NCBI GenBank assembly: GCA_022495995.1
Contig: JAFEMH010000975.1
Location: 372,001 to 436,000, forward strand
DNA from: Adenophora triphylla var. japonica
Lineage: Eukaryota > Streptophyta > Magnoliopsida > Asterales > Campanulaceae
Direction: 5' to 3'
DNA length: 64,000 bases
Under the pieces are notes generated by a model that ran no database searches, was not told the origin of the DNA, and saw only the letters and a list, made by a program, of their open reading frames with translations. This document shows, piece by piece, positions 34,908 to 46,200 of this stretch (the stretch's first letter is position 1; every line of letters begins with the position of its first letter). Both the position numbers and the translations under genes were made by a program.

Positions 34908-37057
34908 GCATGTAACCATCCATATACATGGTGACCGTCTTCTCATCCACTGCCTCGTTAAAAGTCGAGTTGGCATTGTAACGGGCAGTGGCGTTCTCCT
35001 CCTTGTAGGGGATGCTTGCTTCCAACTCACGAAGAAGGGCAGCCGCTGCCTCCTCGGCCTTCTTTACAACATCCTCCTTCTCGATCTTCAGCCTGGCTAC
35101 CTCAGCCTCCTTCAGCTGGATGGCCTCTTCAGCACGAGTTAGTGCCTCCTTGGCAACTCGTTTCTCTTCCTTGGCCTCGTCCCTGGATACCTTGAAGGCA
35201 TCAACTCGAAGCTGCTTGAGGAGCATGAAAGCCTTATTCAGAGCATCTTTATCTTTAAGCTCTTACTCCTCAAGTTTCTTGTCATGCGCCTTATACACAA
35301 CAAAGGAAAGTAAAAATTGTCAGTAAAATCACAAGTTACAAGTACGAAAAAAGAAAAAAATGGATGAAGAAGCTACCTCGGCTAACAAAAGGCCCTTTCT
35401 GTTAGTAAGATGGTCAACGGAAGGCTTGGCCATCTTCAGCTTGTCCACGTAGTCCTCGTCGAAAGATCTACAGATGATAGCCCGACCAACCCTTTGATTT
35501 CACCCTTCGCGGGCTAGGAGATCCATGCCCTTGAGGATTGTCGCCTACTTGGCCTTCTGGACAAACTACTCGGCCTCAGCATATGATTTAATATGCCGAG
35601 CAGAAAGTTTGGACGAGAAAGTAGAGGCTGCCTTCTTCGATGGGCCAACCTCATCAACCTCCCTTGGGCGCTTGGGGGCCGAGCTCCTCACCCCGATATT
35701 TACCTCCTCGACTTGAGGATGGCCAGCACCCAGGGCCCCCTCGCCTTGAGGAGTTGACCATTGGGGAGTCCCCATCTCAATTTGGTTGCCTCCCTCGGCA
35801 TGTGCCCCCTCGACATCTTCTTCATTTCCCCCCACCGACTTCAATGGGACAGCTGCATCCTCTTTGGTGGACTTGATGGCTTGTCGATGAGTGGCGTCGG
35901 CATGCCTCTTATCAATGATCGAGCTTCGAGAAGCCCTCCTCCTCAGCCTTTCAAGGACTTGGGGATCAGTAGTTTGTCCAAACATATCTTGCTCTTGCTC
36001 ATCGGATAGAACTACAAAAAATGAGAAAGAAAAATTTAACATCCATAACGAGGAAAGAAAAAGAAAAATTAAAAATTGCTACAAGTATAAAAGGAAGGAC
36101 GGGATAAAAATATTACAGTCGGCAACACCATCTTCCTTCAAACATTGATCGGCATTATGCTTGCAAATGGAACAATCTTGGTGGAAGACGAGGTCGGGGT
36201 GGACCCTCCAATTGGGAAACCTATTACCCCTTGTGATGAGGACGAGGGGCATTGACCCGTCTCTAGGCCCGGGCATAATGATGGCATGTATATAGTATCT
36301 TGAGTCAGCCTCCAAGCTAGACCAGCACAAGGTACCCACCTCGGCAAATTGTGTTAGACGATCTATCAAAAATTCACTCCAATCAGGTCGCCACACCACC
36401 GTGGGCACACATGGTAATTCCTAGGGAGCAGGAAACTCCCAGCCTTGACGGATTTCCACCCTAATCACATGTTTATTCCAACCATAAACCTTACTGGACA
36501 CGGGATGAATGATTTTGGGTTGTTTTGAATCACTCTTTTTCACTACCAGCTTGGAATCCTTTATGTGCCCTACTGTGAAAAAGTGATGGAAAACAGACTG
36601 ACAAGGCTCAAAGCCCAAGTTGCGGTAAAGTACAATAAAGCAGTGAGGTGCCTCACGGCGTTGACTCCTAGTATGGCCGGGACGACCTGCATATCTCCTA
36701 GGAATTCATTTATGAAAGGATCTAGAGGAAGTCGAAGACCTAGCTGGAATTGTTTAAAGTAGAAGTTGACATGGTTCAGGTTGTAATAAAAATTATCTAC
36801 ATTGTCATCATCAACGACATTGGTACTAGGGAAATAGCTCAACATATATTCATCCCTTGACACCTCATACTTGGAGTAAAGTTCCTCACATATGGGCTCA
36901 CCAGCCTTAACGGGTTTAACATACACCTACCTCGGCCAGCTCTCCCTCATCCTCTCCCTCCTCGACCTCCTGCCACCTCTCCCTCGTCAAATGCATTAAC
37001 AATATTCAGCGACACCAAGGGACCACTCGTACTAGCAACACTTCCTCGTCCGACCAT
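34908..37057 (-). pseudogene. Antisense additional ORF of the Gypsy element (degenerate, intron-containing)
   Basis: Read on the minus strand from ATG 37057 (MVGRGSVASTSG). Segments are 37057-36570 with FQLGLRLPLDPF, recalling the conserved block of the putative gypsy-type transposon protein (PF04195-like, from memory). A frameshift near 36630 follows, then a WRPDWSEF segment (36408-36125). A plausible intron (about 36120-36013, GT...TAG) leads to an acidic and basic low-complexity part (36012-35566). A coiled-coil Lys/Glu-rich segment (35226-34908) then leads, across the solo LTR, into 27347-26950. Antisense ORFs of this kind are known in Tat-lineage elements. A minus-strand TATAAAA at 37685-37691 could be its promoter. 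Confidence 0.7.
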
Positions 37058-37684
37058 ATCTACAAAACCAAGGAAACAAAGGATTATCAAAATTGTCCAA
37101 GGCACAAGAAAGACGAGAAAGAGGAAGACTATCCCTCCTCCTCGTATAGACTAAGACCGAGGAGGGAACGCTACAATATTAGAGGATCCTGCATCTAACC
37201 GGTCAATCCTATACTTACTTGGGTAACGTATGTCTTCCCTGGGGCATCTGTACCTCGTCAACATTTCCCCAATTTCCATCAATTTCACCAACAACCATGG
37301 TCCGTCTAATCGACGATAAACCATAAGGTTTTTTATATGATAGCCGTAGATGACATTGGGGGTATGACTCCATGTTCTGACCATTTCTAAAGAAGGACGA
37401 AGGGATAAGAAGGTTCAAGAAAAGCTCCAACTCAGGCAAAAATGGCGATTTCTCGGACAAACCCTCCAAGAACCCGGAAATTTACAAGTAAAATACAGAA
37501 AACAAAGGGAAGTGAAGAGGTTATACCTTAAATCGAAGGATTGAAGAAGATTGAAAGGGACAAATCGAACGCAACGAGTGAATCTGGGCAACTAACTCAA
37601 GAACACGAAGAACAGTTTAAACCTTGCTATTTGGCTCCAAATCTTCAACAGTGATAAAAAAGTGAAATCATAGAAGGGTTATGC

Positions 37685-37691
37685 TTTTATA
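37685..37691 (-). promoter_or_regulatory. TATA box for antisense ORF (candidate)
   Basis: TATAAAA on the minus strand, about 630 bp upstream of ATG 37057 and between the 3' LTR and the antisense ORF. The assignment is inference from position. Confidence 0.35.
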
Positions 37692-37924
37692 CCCCCAAAT
37701 TCGGGTTGAATACGGGTCAGACGCCGTCACTTCCTTTACATTTAATGACGTTGTGGGTTTCCAAGACGTGTGTCAGACATCGTGTCCCACTCCCCATCCT
37801 TGTACTATTAACCGACAGATATTGAAATGACACCTGCCACGTTGACGCCCTTTCATATTCGTATAGGCCGAGGTAGAGCACTACTTCCTCCTCGGCATAG
37901 CCGAGCCAGGAAGTCGAAGGCCAC

Positions 37925-38703
37925 TAAACGGTATAAACCGAGGTACGAATATGGGCTAGTCCGGGCAAGGCCCAAATTGTTTGGGCCCTAAACATAATCT
38001 ATACAAGTCTCATATACGAGAAGGAAATGGGCTTCCCTACCTTCCTCGTCGTAGCCTCCTCGTTATTCCCCCTATGTCGGCCAGGACGTAGCAGGTGTAC
38101 AATGACCAAGGCCCAATATTATCGAGGAAGACCTCCCTCCAAGGCCGAGCTAGGCTCCCTTGACGACGAGGAGACCTCATCAGCTATCAAGTAATAAGGA
38201 AATGGGCCTCCACATTTCCCTCGACATCTCCTCCTCGGCATCACCTTAGGACGACCTGAGCACGGTGACGAGGAGCATTCACACCGGCGTACCTGCAGAA
38301 TGGCAACTTATACAATCATACTTAAATAAGGACATTGAGCAGTTATAATCTCCCTAGGATTATAACCACCTCTCATACAAATTCAGGTCCAACAAGGACT
38401 CATCAATTATATTCCTACTTGGATTAATATCTTATCCACGCGCATTCCTATCCTACATGAATTATACAATGTTATGCCTATATATACAAGTTATAATTCA
38501 CATATTTTGGTACATTATCTTTTGACTCTCAACTCTTGTCAATTGATTTCTCTCTCTCAAAGCACATAATCTTACTCTTACGCCGGAGGGCCTTCGCCGA
38601 TGGAGCCCCGACTTAGTTTACATGTTTGTTTATCTTTTTCAGGCTCGCCGGAGTACAACCTTCCGCCGAATTTGGAATGATCCGAACGTTTTTGATATCA
38701 TCA
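37925..38703 (+). repeat. Right (3') LTR of the Gypsy element
   Basis: 779 bp, beginning TAAACGGTATAAACC (TG decayed to TA) and ending ATATCATCA. It matches the left LTR with scattered substitutions and a small length difference near the start, so it is an older insertion than the Copia element. Confidence 0.9.
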
Positions 38704-39060
38704 TGAAATATTACAATTTAATATGTTAACAAAATATTTAAAATATATCAAAGTGGATCTCTATATATTAAGTCTGCAAAAATATTTATTGGAGATTTAA
38801 TTTTACTTTTTATTAAGTATATTTGCTTAGCTTGTTCATCTCTTATGGTTTTCTTGTTGAGAATTGTTATATAAACTCGTAAAATTGTTGAGTAAACCCA
38901 TAGGTTTAAAATTTCAAAATTGTCATATAATGGAATGACTCTAATATCCCTAAATTCATACACCCATTTTTATATGCTTCTTTTTTAAAACTCATTGTTA
39001 ATCCCATTCTAAATACTTCTTCACTTTGTAACCATATAAATGTGTTAAATTATTGTCTTA
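38704..39060. other. AT-rich intergenic DNA, nothing recognised
   Basis: Right flank of the Gypsy LTR. No gene or repeat boundary seen. Confidence 0.6.
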
Positions 39061-39099
39061 AATATTCTGTTCTCGTGGCAAAAATTTGGCCACAGTTTG

Positions 39100-39365
39100 A
39101 TGATTTTTTGCCCAAAATCGGCCTCACCCGACAGAAAAATAAAAAAAGTTCGGTCACACCCGACCGAAAAACAAAAAATGTCCGGTCACACCCGAAGTTC
39201 GGCCACACCCGAAGTTCGGCCGGGTGTGGCTGAACTTATTCAAGAAGTTCGGCCGGGTGTGGTTGAACTTTTTCAAAAAGTTCGGTCGGGTGTGGCTGAA
39301 CTTATTCAAGAAGTTCGGTCACTACTGGCTGAACAGATCTACAATTTCGGTCAGTACTGACCGAA
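39100..39365. repeat. Degenerate GTTCGG(T/C)CGGGTGTGGC repeats, both orientations
   Basis: Four to five direct units of AAGTTCGGYCGGGTGTGGYT with TGAACTTWTTCAA spacers, preceded by inverted forms (CACACCCGACCGAA). It lies about 0.85-1.1 kb upstream of the kinesin start codon and forms hairpins. Confidence 0.7.
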
Positions 39366-39609
39366 CCACCACAAACCCAGAATTTGAAACAAATTGAACC
39401 CAAAAATTCTCAACTTAAAACATTAATCTAACGAATTAAACCATATGAAGTAATTTTTGAACGAATTGAACCAAAATTACCTTATTTTACAAAGTTTCAC
39501 TCTCTAAAAATTTCTGATTTTCTCTCTCTAAAAATCTGATTTGGGGTCAATGGGTGTGGGTGGGTGGGTAGGAATAAAGAAAAGGGGTATAAAGAAAAAG
39601 AAAAGAATA

Positions 39610-39873
39610 CTCCCTCCGTTTCGTCCGACTTGGGATTTTTTGAAATGGCACGGGAATTAAGGAAAAGGTAAATGTTGTGAGTGTAATTTAAAAATAGGAG
39701 AGAGAATGAGTGGAGGGAATAGTAAATTATAATGGTGTTGTGAGTATTAAAATAATGTAGGAGAGAGAATGAGTGGAGAGAATAGTGATTTAAGGTTTCC
39801 ATTTTGGACCGTCCTAAATCGGGTGGGACGCCCAAAATGACAAAAAGTCCTAAATCAATCAGGACAGAGGGAG
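39610..39873. mobile_element. Stowaway MITE upstream of the kinesin gene
   Basis: CTCCCTCCGTTTCGTCC at left, GGACAGAGGGAG at right, TA flanks. It ends about 340 bp before the kinesin ATG, so it may overlap promoter sequence. Confidence 0.85.
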
Positions 39874-40213
39874 TATATTTTAATTTTTAGGATGAATTTA
39901 ATGTTACGAATTTACTCGATCATTTTACGGTCTACGTATACTATAACAATTCTCTTTCTTGTTTTGGATGTCGTAGGTCTACTCAAATACTACCTATTTT
40001 TAGTCATAACCACTACAAATGAGTGCGAGGCCGTACAAGTGATTCTCAAACCTGTCCCGTTTGACTAACAAATGCCGGCGATAATTTCGATATTAAAATT
40101 CAAAAAATTTCAAAGAACCAAAAAAATTGAAAATTAAACCTCACTTTTTGGAGGGATCAAAAGGCGGTAAAACCACTGGCCGGCCATTCTTCTCTCTCTC
40201 CACCACCCCTTCA

Positions 40214-43200
40214 ATGTCAAAGTCTTCTAGGTCATCCATCTCGCCGTTCCGGTCACGAAAGTCTCCGGCGGCACCACCACCTTCAGTGACGGCGAGGGGT
40301 ACCGGAGCTCGCCCGATGACTCCATCTCCTAAACCTCATCCAAGGCCTCCAGTTTCTCCGGCAGCTTCGGTGACTCCGTCAACACTTGACCGTCTCGATT
40401 CGGGAAATGCCAAGGAGAATGTGACGGTCACCGTGCGGTTTCGACCTCTCAGGTACTATTTATTTACTATTCCTGTGTTGAATTTTGATTTCATTTAGTT
40501 ATATTGTTATAGACAGTTGAATTTTTCTTTGTTTATAGTGCGAGGGAGATCGGGAAAGGAGATGAAATAGCTTGGTTTGCTGATGGAGACTACACGCTTC
40601 GAAATGAGTACAATCCCTCAATCGCTTATGGTTTTGGTCAGTTTAATCTCTTTTTATTCATGTAAAATGTGTATCTATGTTTTGTTCAATGTTTATGTGC
40701 GATTACATTTTGTAATTAGTTTTTGGAGTTTTACTTTAGCTTATCAGGCTTGATGTAACTTGCACTGAAAATGGATCCTCCGGCAAAATAAATTCCCAAT
40801 GAATGTTTAATGATCAATTCTTAATTGCAATGCACATATAGAATACCTCCGTCATATTGGACTTTCAGGGTCTGTTTGGGAACTGGGTATGGAAAGGAAT
40901 TTGTGGCCTCCAAGACCCATTCTTCTGTTTGGGAATTAAAAATAGCTTATGAGTACGAAGTGAATCGTAACCTGTGCATCTATATTCCTTAAAACAATTC
41001 CACAGTAAAAGCTAAGAACCTAAAAAATCAAACTATAAGATTTAGGCTTCCACATGCTAAAACACACCCAAAATACACACACTTAACTTCTCTCTTCCTT
41101 CTTTTACCAAAGCAGCCCAAATTTCTTCCACTAACATTGCATGACCACCGAACCCAAATCCACTAAGCTGTCAACATTTTTGCTGCCAGTCTCTTTACAA
41201 ATCTCATTTGGCAATCTTTTTGTGAAAATATTTTTTGTTTCTTTCATCTCTTCGTGAGCGTCTATCAAGTTCTAGAGCCATGAGACCCACCTTAAACCAC
41301 TTTGATGGTTGGTATAATCTAAGGTTCAACCTATTAAACCGTTGGAACTAGGTGGCTGCAGTGCAAGAAAGAGATGCTTGAGGCGGTAACTGTGAGGACT
41401 AATTTGGAAAGAAAGGTGATAGTAGGAAGAGGATGTTGCCAAAAGGGTGAACGCAGGTGGGAGGAGGACGTTGTTGGATGGGTGAGGGTTAAAATATGAA
41501 TAAATGATGTGGCAGAGAGCCTCCAAACAATATTATTAGTTTTGTGAATGGTCACACCAATTGAGAGCCTTCAACGTTAGTGACACATGCACACATATAT
41601 ATTAAGTACATCTTACTCCATTTTTTCTTCAAAATTCCTACATTTTTTCAAAATTGTTTTCCTTCACAAGCAAATGAATTTTTGTTAAGTAAAAGAAATT
41701 GAAAGTAAGTTGGGGAGTGGGGGTTACTGAGATTTGTCCAACTCAGGGGGGTCAAAGTAAATATCTGTTACGAAGCATAAAGGCGTCAAAACGAAGTTAT
41801 TCAGAAATCTACGAGGGTAAACCAACTCCTTTGAATCAGAGTAACTTTGTCCCAACATTAGTTACTTCTGAATGTATATTTTATCTTTTAATATCCCATC
41901 AAACTACTTTCATTTAAGTTCTTTTAGTGATTATTGCTCTTCGACTGTACTTATGAAGTGCCTTATTGTCCTTCTAGTTGACATTGTTTCCTTTTGCTAC
42001 AGACAGAGTCTTTGGTCCTGCAACAACTACTCGCCACGTTTATGATGTTGCAGCTCAGCATGTAGTAAATGGTGCCATGGAAGGAACTACTGGTAAATAG
42101 TTCATATATACTCCCTCCGTCCCACGTAAATGCGGACTTATTTCCATTTTGGTCCGTCCCACGTAAATGTGGACTGCCAAAAATGGAAATAAATATTCAC
42201 TATTCCACCCATTCATTCTCTCTCCTACTTCACTTTTACACTCACAACATTCTCTCTCCTAACTATTCCTCCCACTCATTCTCTCTCCTATTTAATTTTT
42301 CATACTCACAACATTTAACTTTTTCTCTTTCTTACATCACTTTTCCTTAATTCCCACACCCAAAAAGTTAGTCCACATTTACGTGGGACAGAGGGAGTAT
42401 ATATATATATATAGGCCAAATGACCTAAAAATCAACCTATCATTTTTGTATGAAAACCCATCAATGCAGTTTTGTCCATAAAAAACCCATTAACTTTTCA
42501 ACAAATCTATAGTATAAATGGGGGATGTCCTTGCTACAGTTCTTTGAACAGTAGCAAGTGACGAAATCCCCATTTTGCCCTCATACTTTTGTCCCTTTCC
42601 CATTTTGCCCTTAAAATTATTTTTTTTAATTTTAAAAAAAAAATCACGTGGCCTTGGACACGGGCATGTACTAGTGTCTAAAAAATCCCAACTTCGTTAG
42701 TTCCTTGTTAAAAAAATAACAGATATCCTATTCAGATGCATACGTGGATTCTTGGTGGACCAAGGAATTAATCAAAGTGGGTGAACCTATTAAACTAAAA
42801 AATCATGGGTCTTATGTAGACAAAATTATGCTGGTGTTTTTTTTGTACGGAATGACAGTTTGATGGGTTTTTAGGTAATTAGGCCTTATATTTATATGTA
42901 CGTATTAGTCCAATTAGATATTTATGTTTACTGTAGTTATCTACCTTTGAAATATGATATCACCCTTGAGATAAATATATGGATACTATCAATTCTGACC
43001 CTCCCTCCCCCAGTGCCCGTTCCACAATTTTTTTCATGCACTTTGCTTGGTAATGGTTTAATTCCAACTTTAGTGAGCTCTCAAGTTCATGAGGGTGTAT
43101 GCATCTATTTTCCTGCTATGGCGGTGCACTGAGATCTTAATCCTTACATCCATCTACTCTCCACAAAGTTTAGGGTGTATGCCAATGGTATTAAAACACG

Positions 43201-46200
43201 AAGTACCTTGTTAAGCGAGATATCAACTATGTCAATGCCAATGGCATTAAGATGAATTACTTGTACTCATAGTTATTAAAAGCGCACCTAGGCTCGCGCC
43301 TAGGCGCGCCTAGGCCCAGGGCGCAGCTTTAGAGCCTGGGGTGCGCCTAGGCTTCGGGCACAGCAATTGACCGACAATTACATCTAATTAAACCTAATAT
43401 GCGACTAATACACTTCCTCTCCTACGGCTCTCTCACGTACACGCACACGCAACATAAGTACATAACTCTATATAAGAGTAGCGATTAGCATGATCACTCT
43501 GGCGACCTCCGGCGAGTATTATTAGCTCTGACAGGTTCGTCACTCGGGCGCGCGCCCGCCTTGCGCCTTGCGACTAGGCTCCAGGCACACCTTCTGCGCC
43601 TTGGTGCGCCTTGAGCCTTTAATAACTATGCTTGTACTTCACAATTTATTAGTCTTCTATCCCCTTTCATTGGCAGTAAGATGTAATAATAGATAAGGAG
43701 TGGAATCTCCTTCAAATGTTGATGTCCTGAATCCTGATCGAGTACTAACTACTTGTGGATGTCATTACAATTCTGTTGGGTTGTTCTTGGCATGTGTAAG
43801 TTATACCGGAACAAGAAGGATGCCTTTGGTACATTTGCTCCACATTGACATGGAATCAGAAACTTATGTAATATTCATGATCCGCTTACTATAATACGCC
43901 CTCTGTCCCATACTAAGAGTTTGCACGCTTATTAAGAAAATATTAAGAAATGAGTAAACAATGCAAGTGGGTTGAGTGGGTAAACAATATTTGTTCAAAA
44001 AACTATTGATGATTTAAGTGGGTAAAAATTTGGGTAGTATTTTTTTTTTTTTTTGTAATTCTACAAAAAGGAGAGGATATAAACGTCCAACTCACTATTC
44101 ATTATTTGCCATTTTGGGGATAAAGCAAAGTAGGACTCTTAGTCTGAACGGAGGTATTATTTTGTAATACCCCTATCTCTCTCATACTATAAGATTCCTG
44201 CATCATTAAATGATGGCTTGACCAACCAAGTTTATCACTAAATTGTCTTGTGTTGAAGGTTAATCTCTGTCCTTATCACACCTTCTATGCTTTTGGCATC
44301 TAAGAATTTATGAACCTTTGGTGGGCCCTGCCCTCCATTTCAACTAGGAAAGGAAGTGTTTCCAAAAAAGATTCTGGAGGAAAGCATCACTTGATTTAGT
44401 TGAATATTTCATGGTATGGCAAACTGTTGACATTACAAACACTATTATATACTCCCTCCGTCCCACCTCACTTGACACCCTTGAGGTGGGCACGGGAACT
44501 AAGAAAAAAGAATAAAATAAAAAAAATGTGTGGTAGAAAATGAAGAGAGAGAATGAGTGGGGTAAATAGTAGTGTTGGTTGAATAAATTGAGTGGTGGAA
44601 AATGAAGAGAGAGAATGAGTGGTGGGGTAGAGTGAATATAAAATTATAAAAAGTAGGCTATTTTGGGAAGTGTCAAGTGAGCTGGGACGGCCCAAAATGT
44701 AAATAAGTGTCAAGTGAGGTGGGACGGAGGGAGTATGTCATTATTATCTCTCCTGTGCCCTATTAACATGTGCCAAAAGGACCCAGTATATTCATGCCTT
44801 TTTAGGGAGGTTTTTGCCCTTGTACTCTCATTAATACATTGGAACTTCCAAATAAGTTTTGAAGTAGATACAAAGGGAAACATTTGTCTGAAAATGTATT
44901 AGATTTTTCACTTTTTATTTCACATTCATCAATTCATTTTGAGGGAAAAATATTGTATTTCCTTGACATCTTCGTAAATTTTGTCGGTTACCTTTTTCTG
45001 CTGGGTAAAATAATACACCTAATCTCTTGACCCTTTTTTATGCAGGCACAGTGTTTGCTTATGGCGTTACTAGCAGTGGGAAGACTCATACAATGCATGT
45101 AAGTTACTGTAATACTTTTGTGTTCAATATCATTCCGCTCCCTGTGCCCAACTAGTGGGTAGCAAGACAAAATGGTGCATTCGTCTCTCGATCACAAAAT
45201 AGATAGGAAAGGAGTTTGTTAAAGCAAAACTGGATGCAGAGATCGTAATCAACAAACCACCAACCAAATAATGCATTGCTTGAGAATGTTCAAATCAAAT
45301 TTCTTTGCTACAAGATTCCACTGAAAAGTGTGGGCTTGCTTGATGCATTTGCATTTATGCATGAAATATATGGTAAAGAAATGAGGGCAAAACAATAGTT
45401 GGTATAAGGTGCTTCTCTTTATATAGAACCGTACTACTCACATCGTAAATGTTTATTGTGCCTCCTGTTATTAGGAGCAAAAAGTTTTCCCTGGAATTCA
45501 TGACCTTTGACTTAAATGTAGGCAGTATATCCTTATCAATGCTTTGATGTACCTAGGAAGGAGCTATATTATTAGTTTTTTCGGCGGTCTTGCTAAAATT
45601 TGCTCCTTGCTTATGCGGATGCTGATCCAAGCTTCCCGTTTTCTCTTGGAATCTCTTTCCTGCTCATAAAACACTTTGGTAATCACCACTGCTTAACTAG
45701 TATAATTTGCTATTCTTGTTCCTGAATGTGTATTTGGAGTGTGTAGATGGACCTGTAATCTCTTTTGCTCTATAGTCTAGTGGTCTCAAAAGAATACTCA
45801 TCCTCTCATAGTCATGGGCATGTCAGGGCAGTGTAATCTTCGATAGCTTGACATTCCCTTCTTGATATTGGATTATGGATTCAAAGATAATAATGTCAGT
45901 TATGAGTGGCAGTTAGATATAGGCTCCTTGATGTTGGCACATGTCATTCATTAAGATTTTTATATCTTTATATACAAGAGTGCCTGTGATCTTGATTTCC
46001 TTCTTTTAAGCAAATACTTTTGGCTCACCATGAATTGTTGCAATTCTCTCTCTCTCTCTCTCTCTCTCTTTATTTTTGATCTGAACCACCGGTATTCGAT
46101 CACCATATTGGGAGCCAAAATTCCAGTCGAGCCGGGTAGGATCACTAGGGCGGCAAAGCTCTCCCTACCAAGTCTTAACGCAACTGCGTTCCTAGGGTCT

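Larger units (their letters stand above)
20533..38703 (+). mobile_element. Ty3/Gypsy (Tat-like) retrotransposon lacking pol, heavily nested
   Basis: Related LTRs lie at 20533-21308 and 37925-38703. A PBS-like TGGTTCCATTGCCGGGAA follows the left LTR at 21311, close to the Tat/Athila-type TGGCGCCGTTGCCGGGGA. Internal order is degenerate sense gag, two tandem-repeat blocks, and an antisense additional ORF near the right LTR. No protease, RT, RNase H or integrase motif was found in the 5 kb between gag and antisense ORF once insertions are set aside. This is the layout of a non-autonomous Tat relative. Inserted elements (21872-23756 and 27353-34902) account for about 9.4 kb of its 18.2 kb. No clear 5-bp target duplication was seen. 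Confidence 0.85.
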
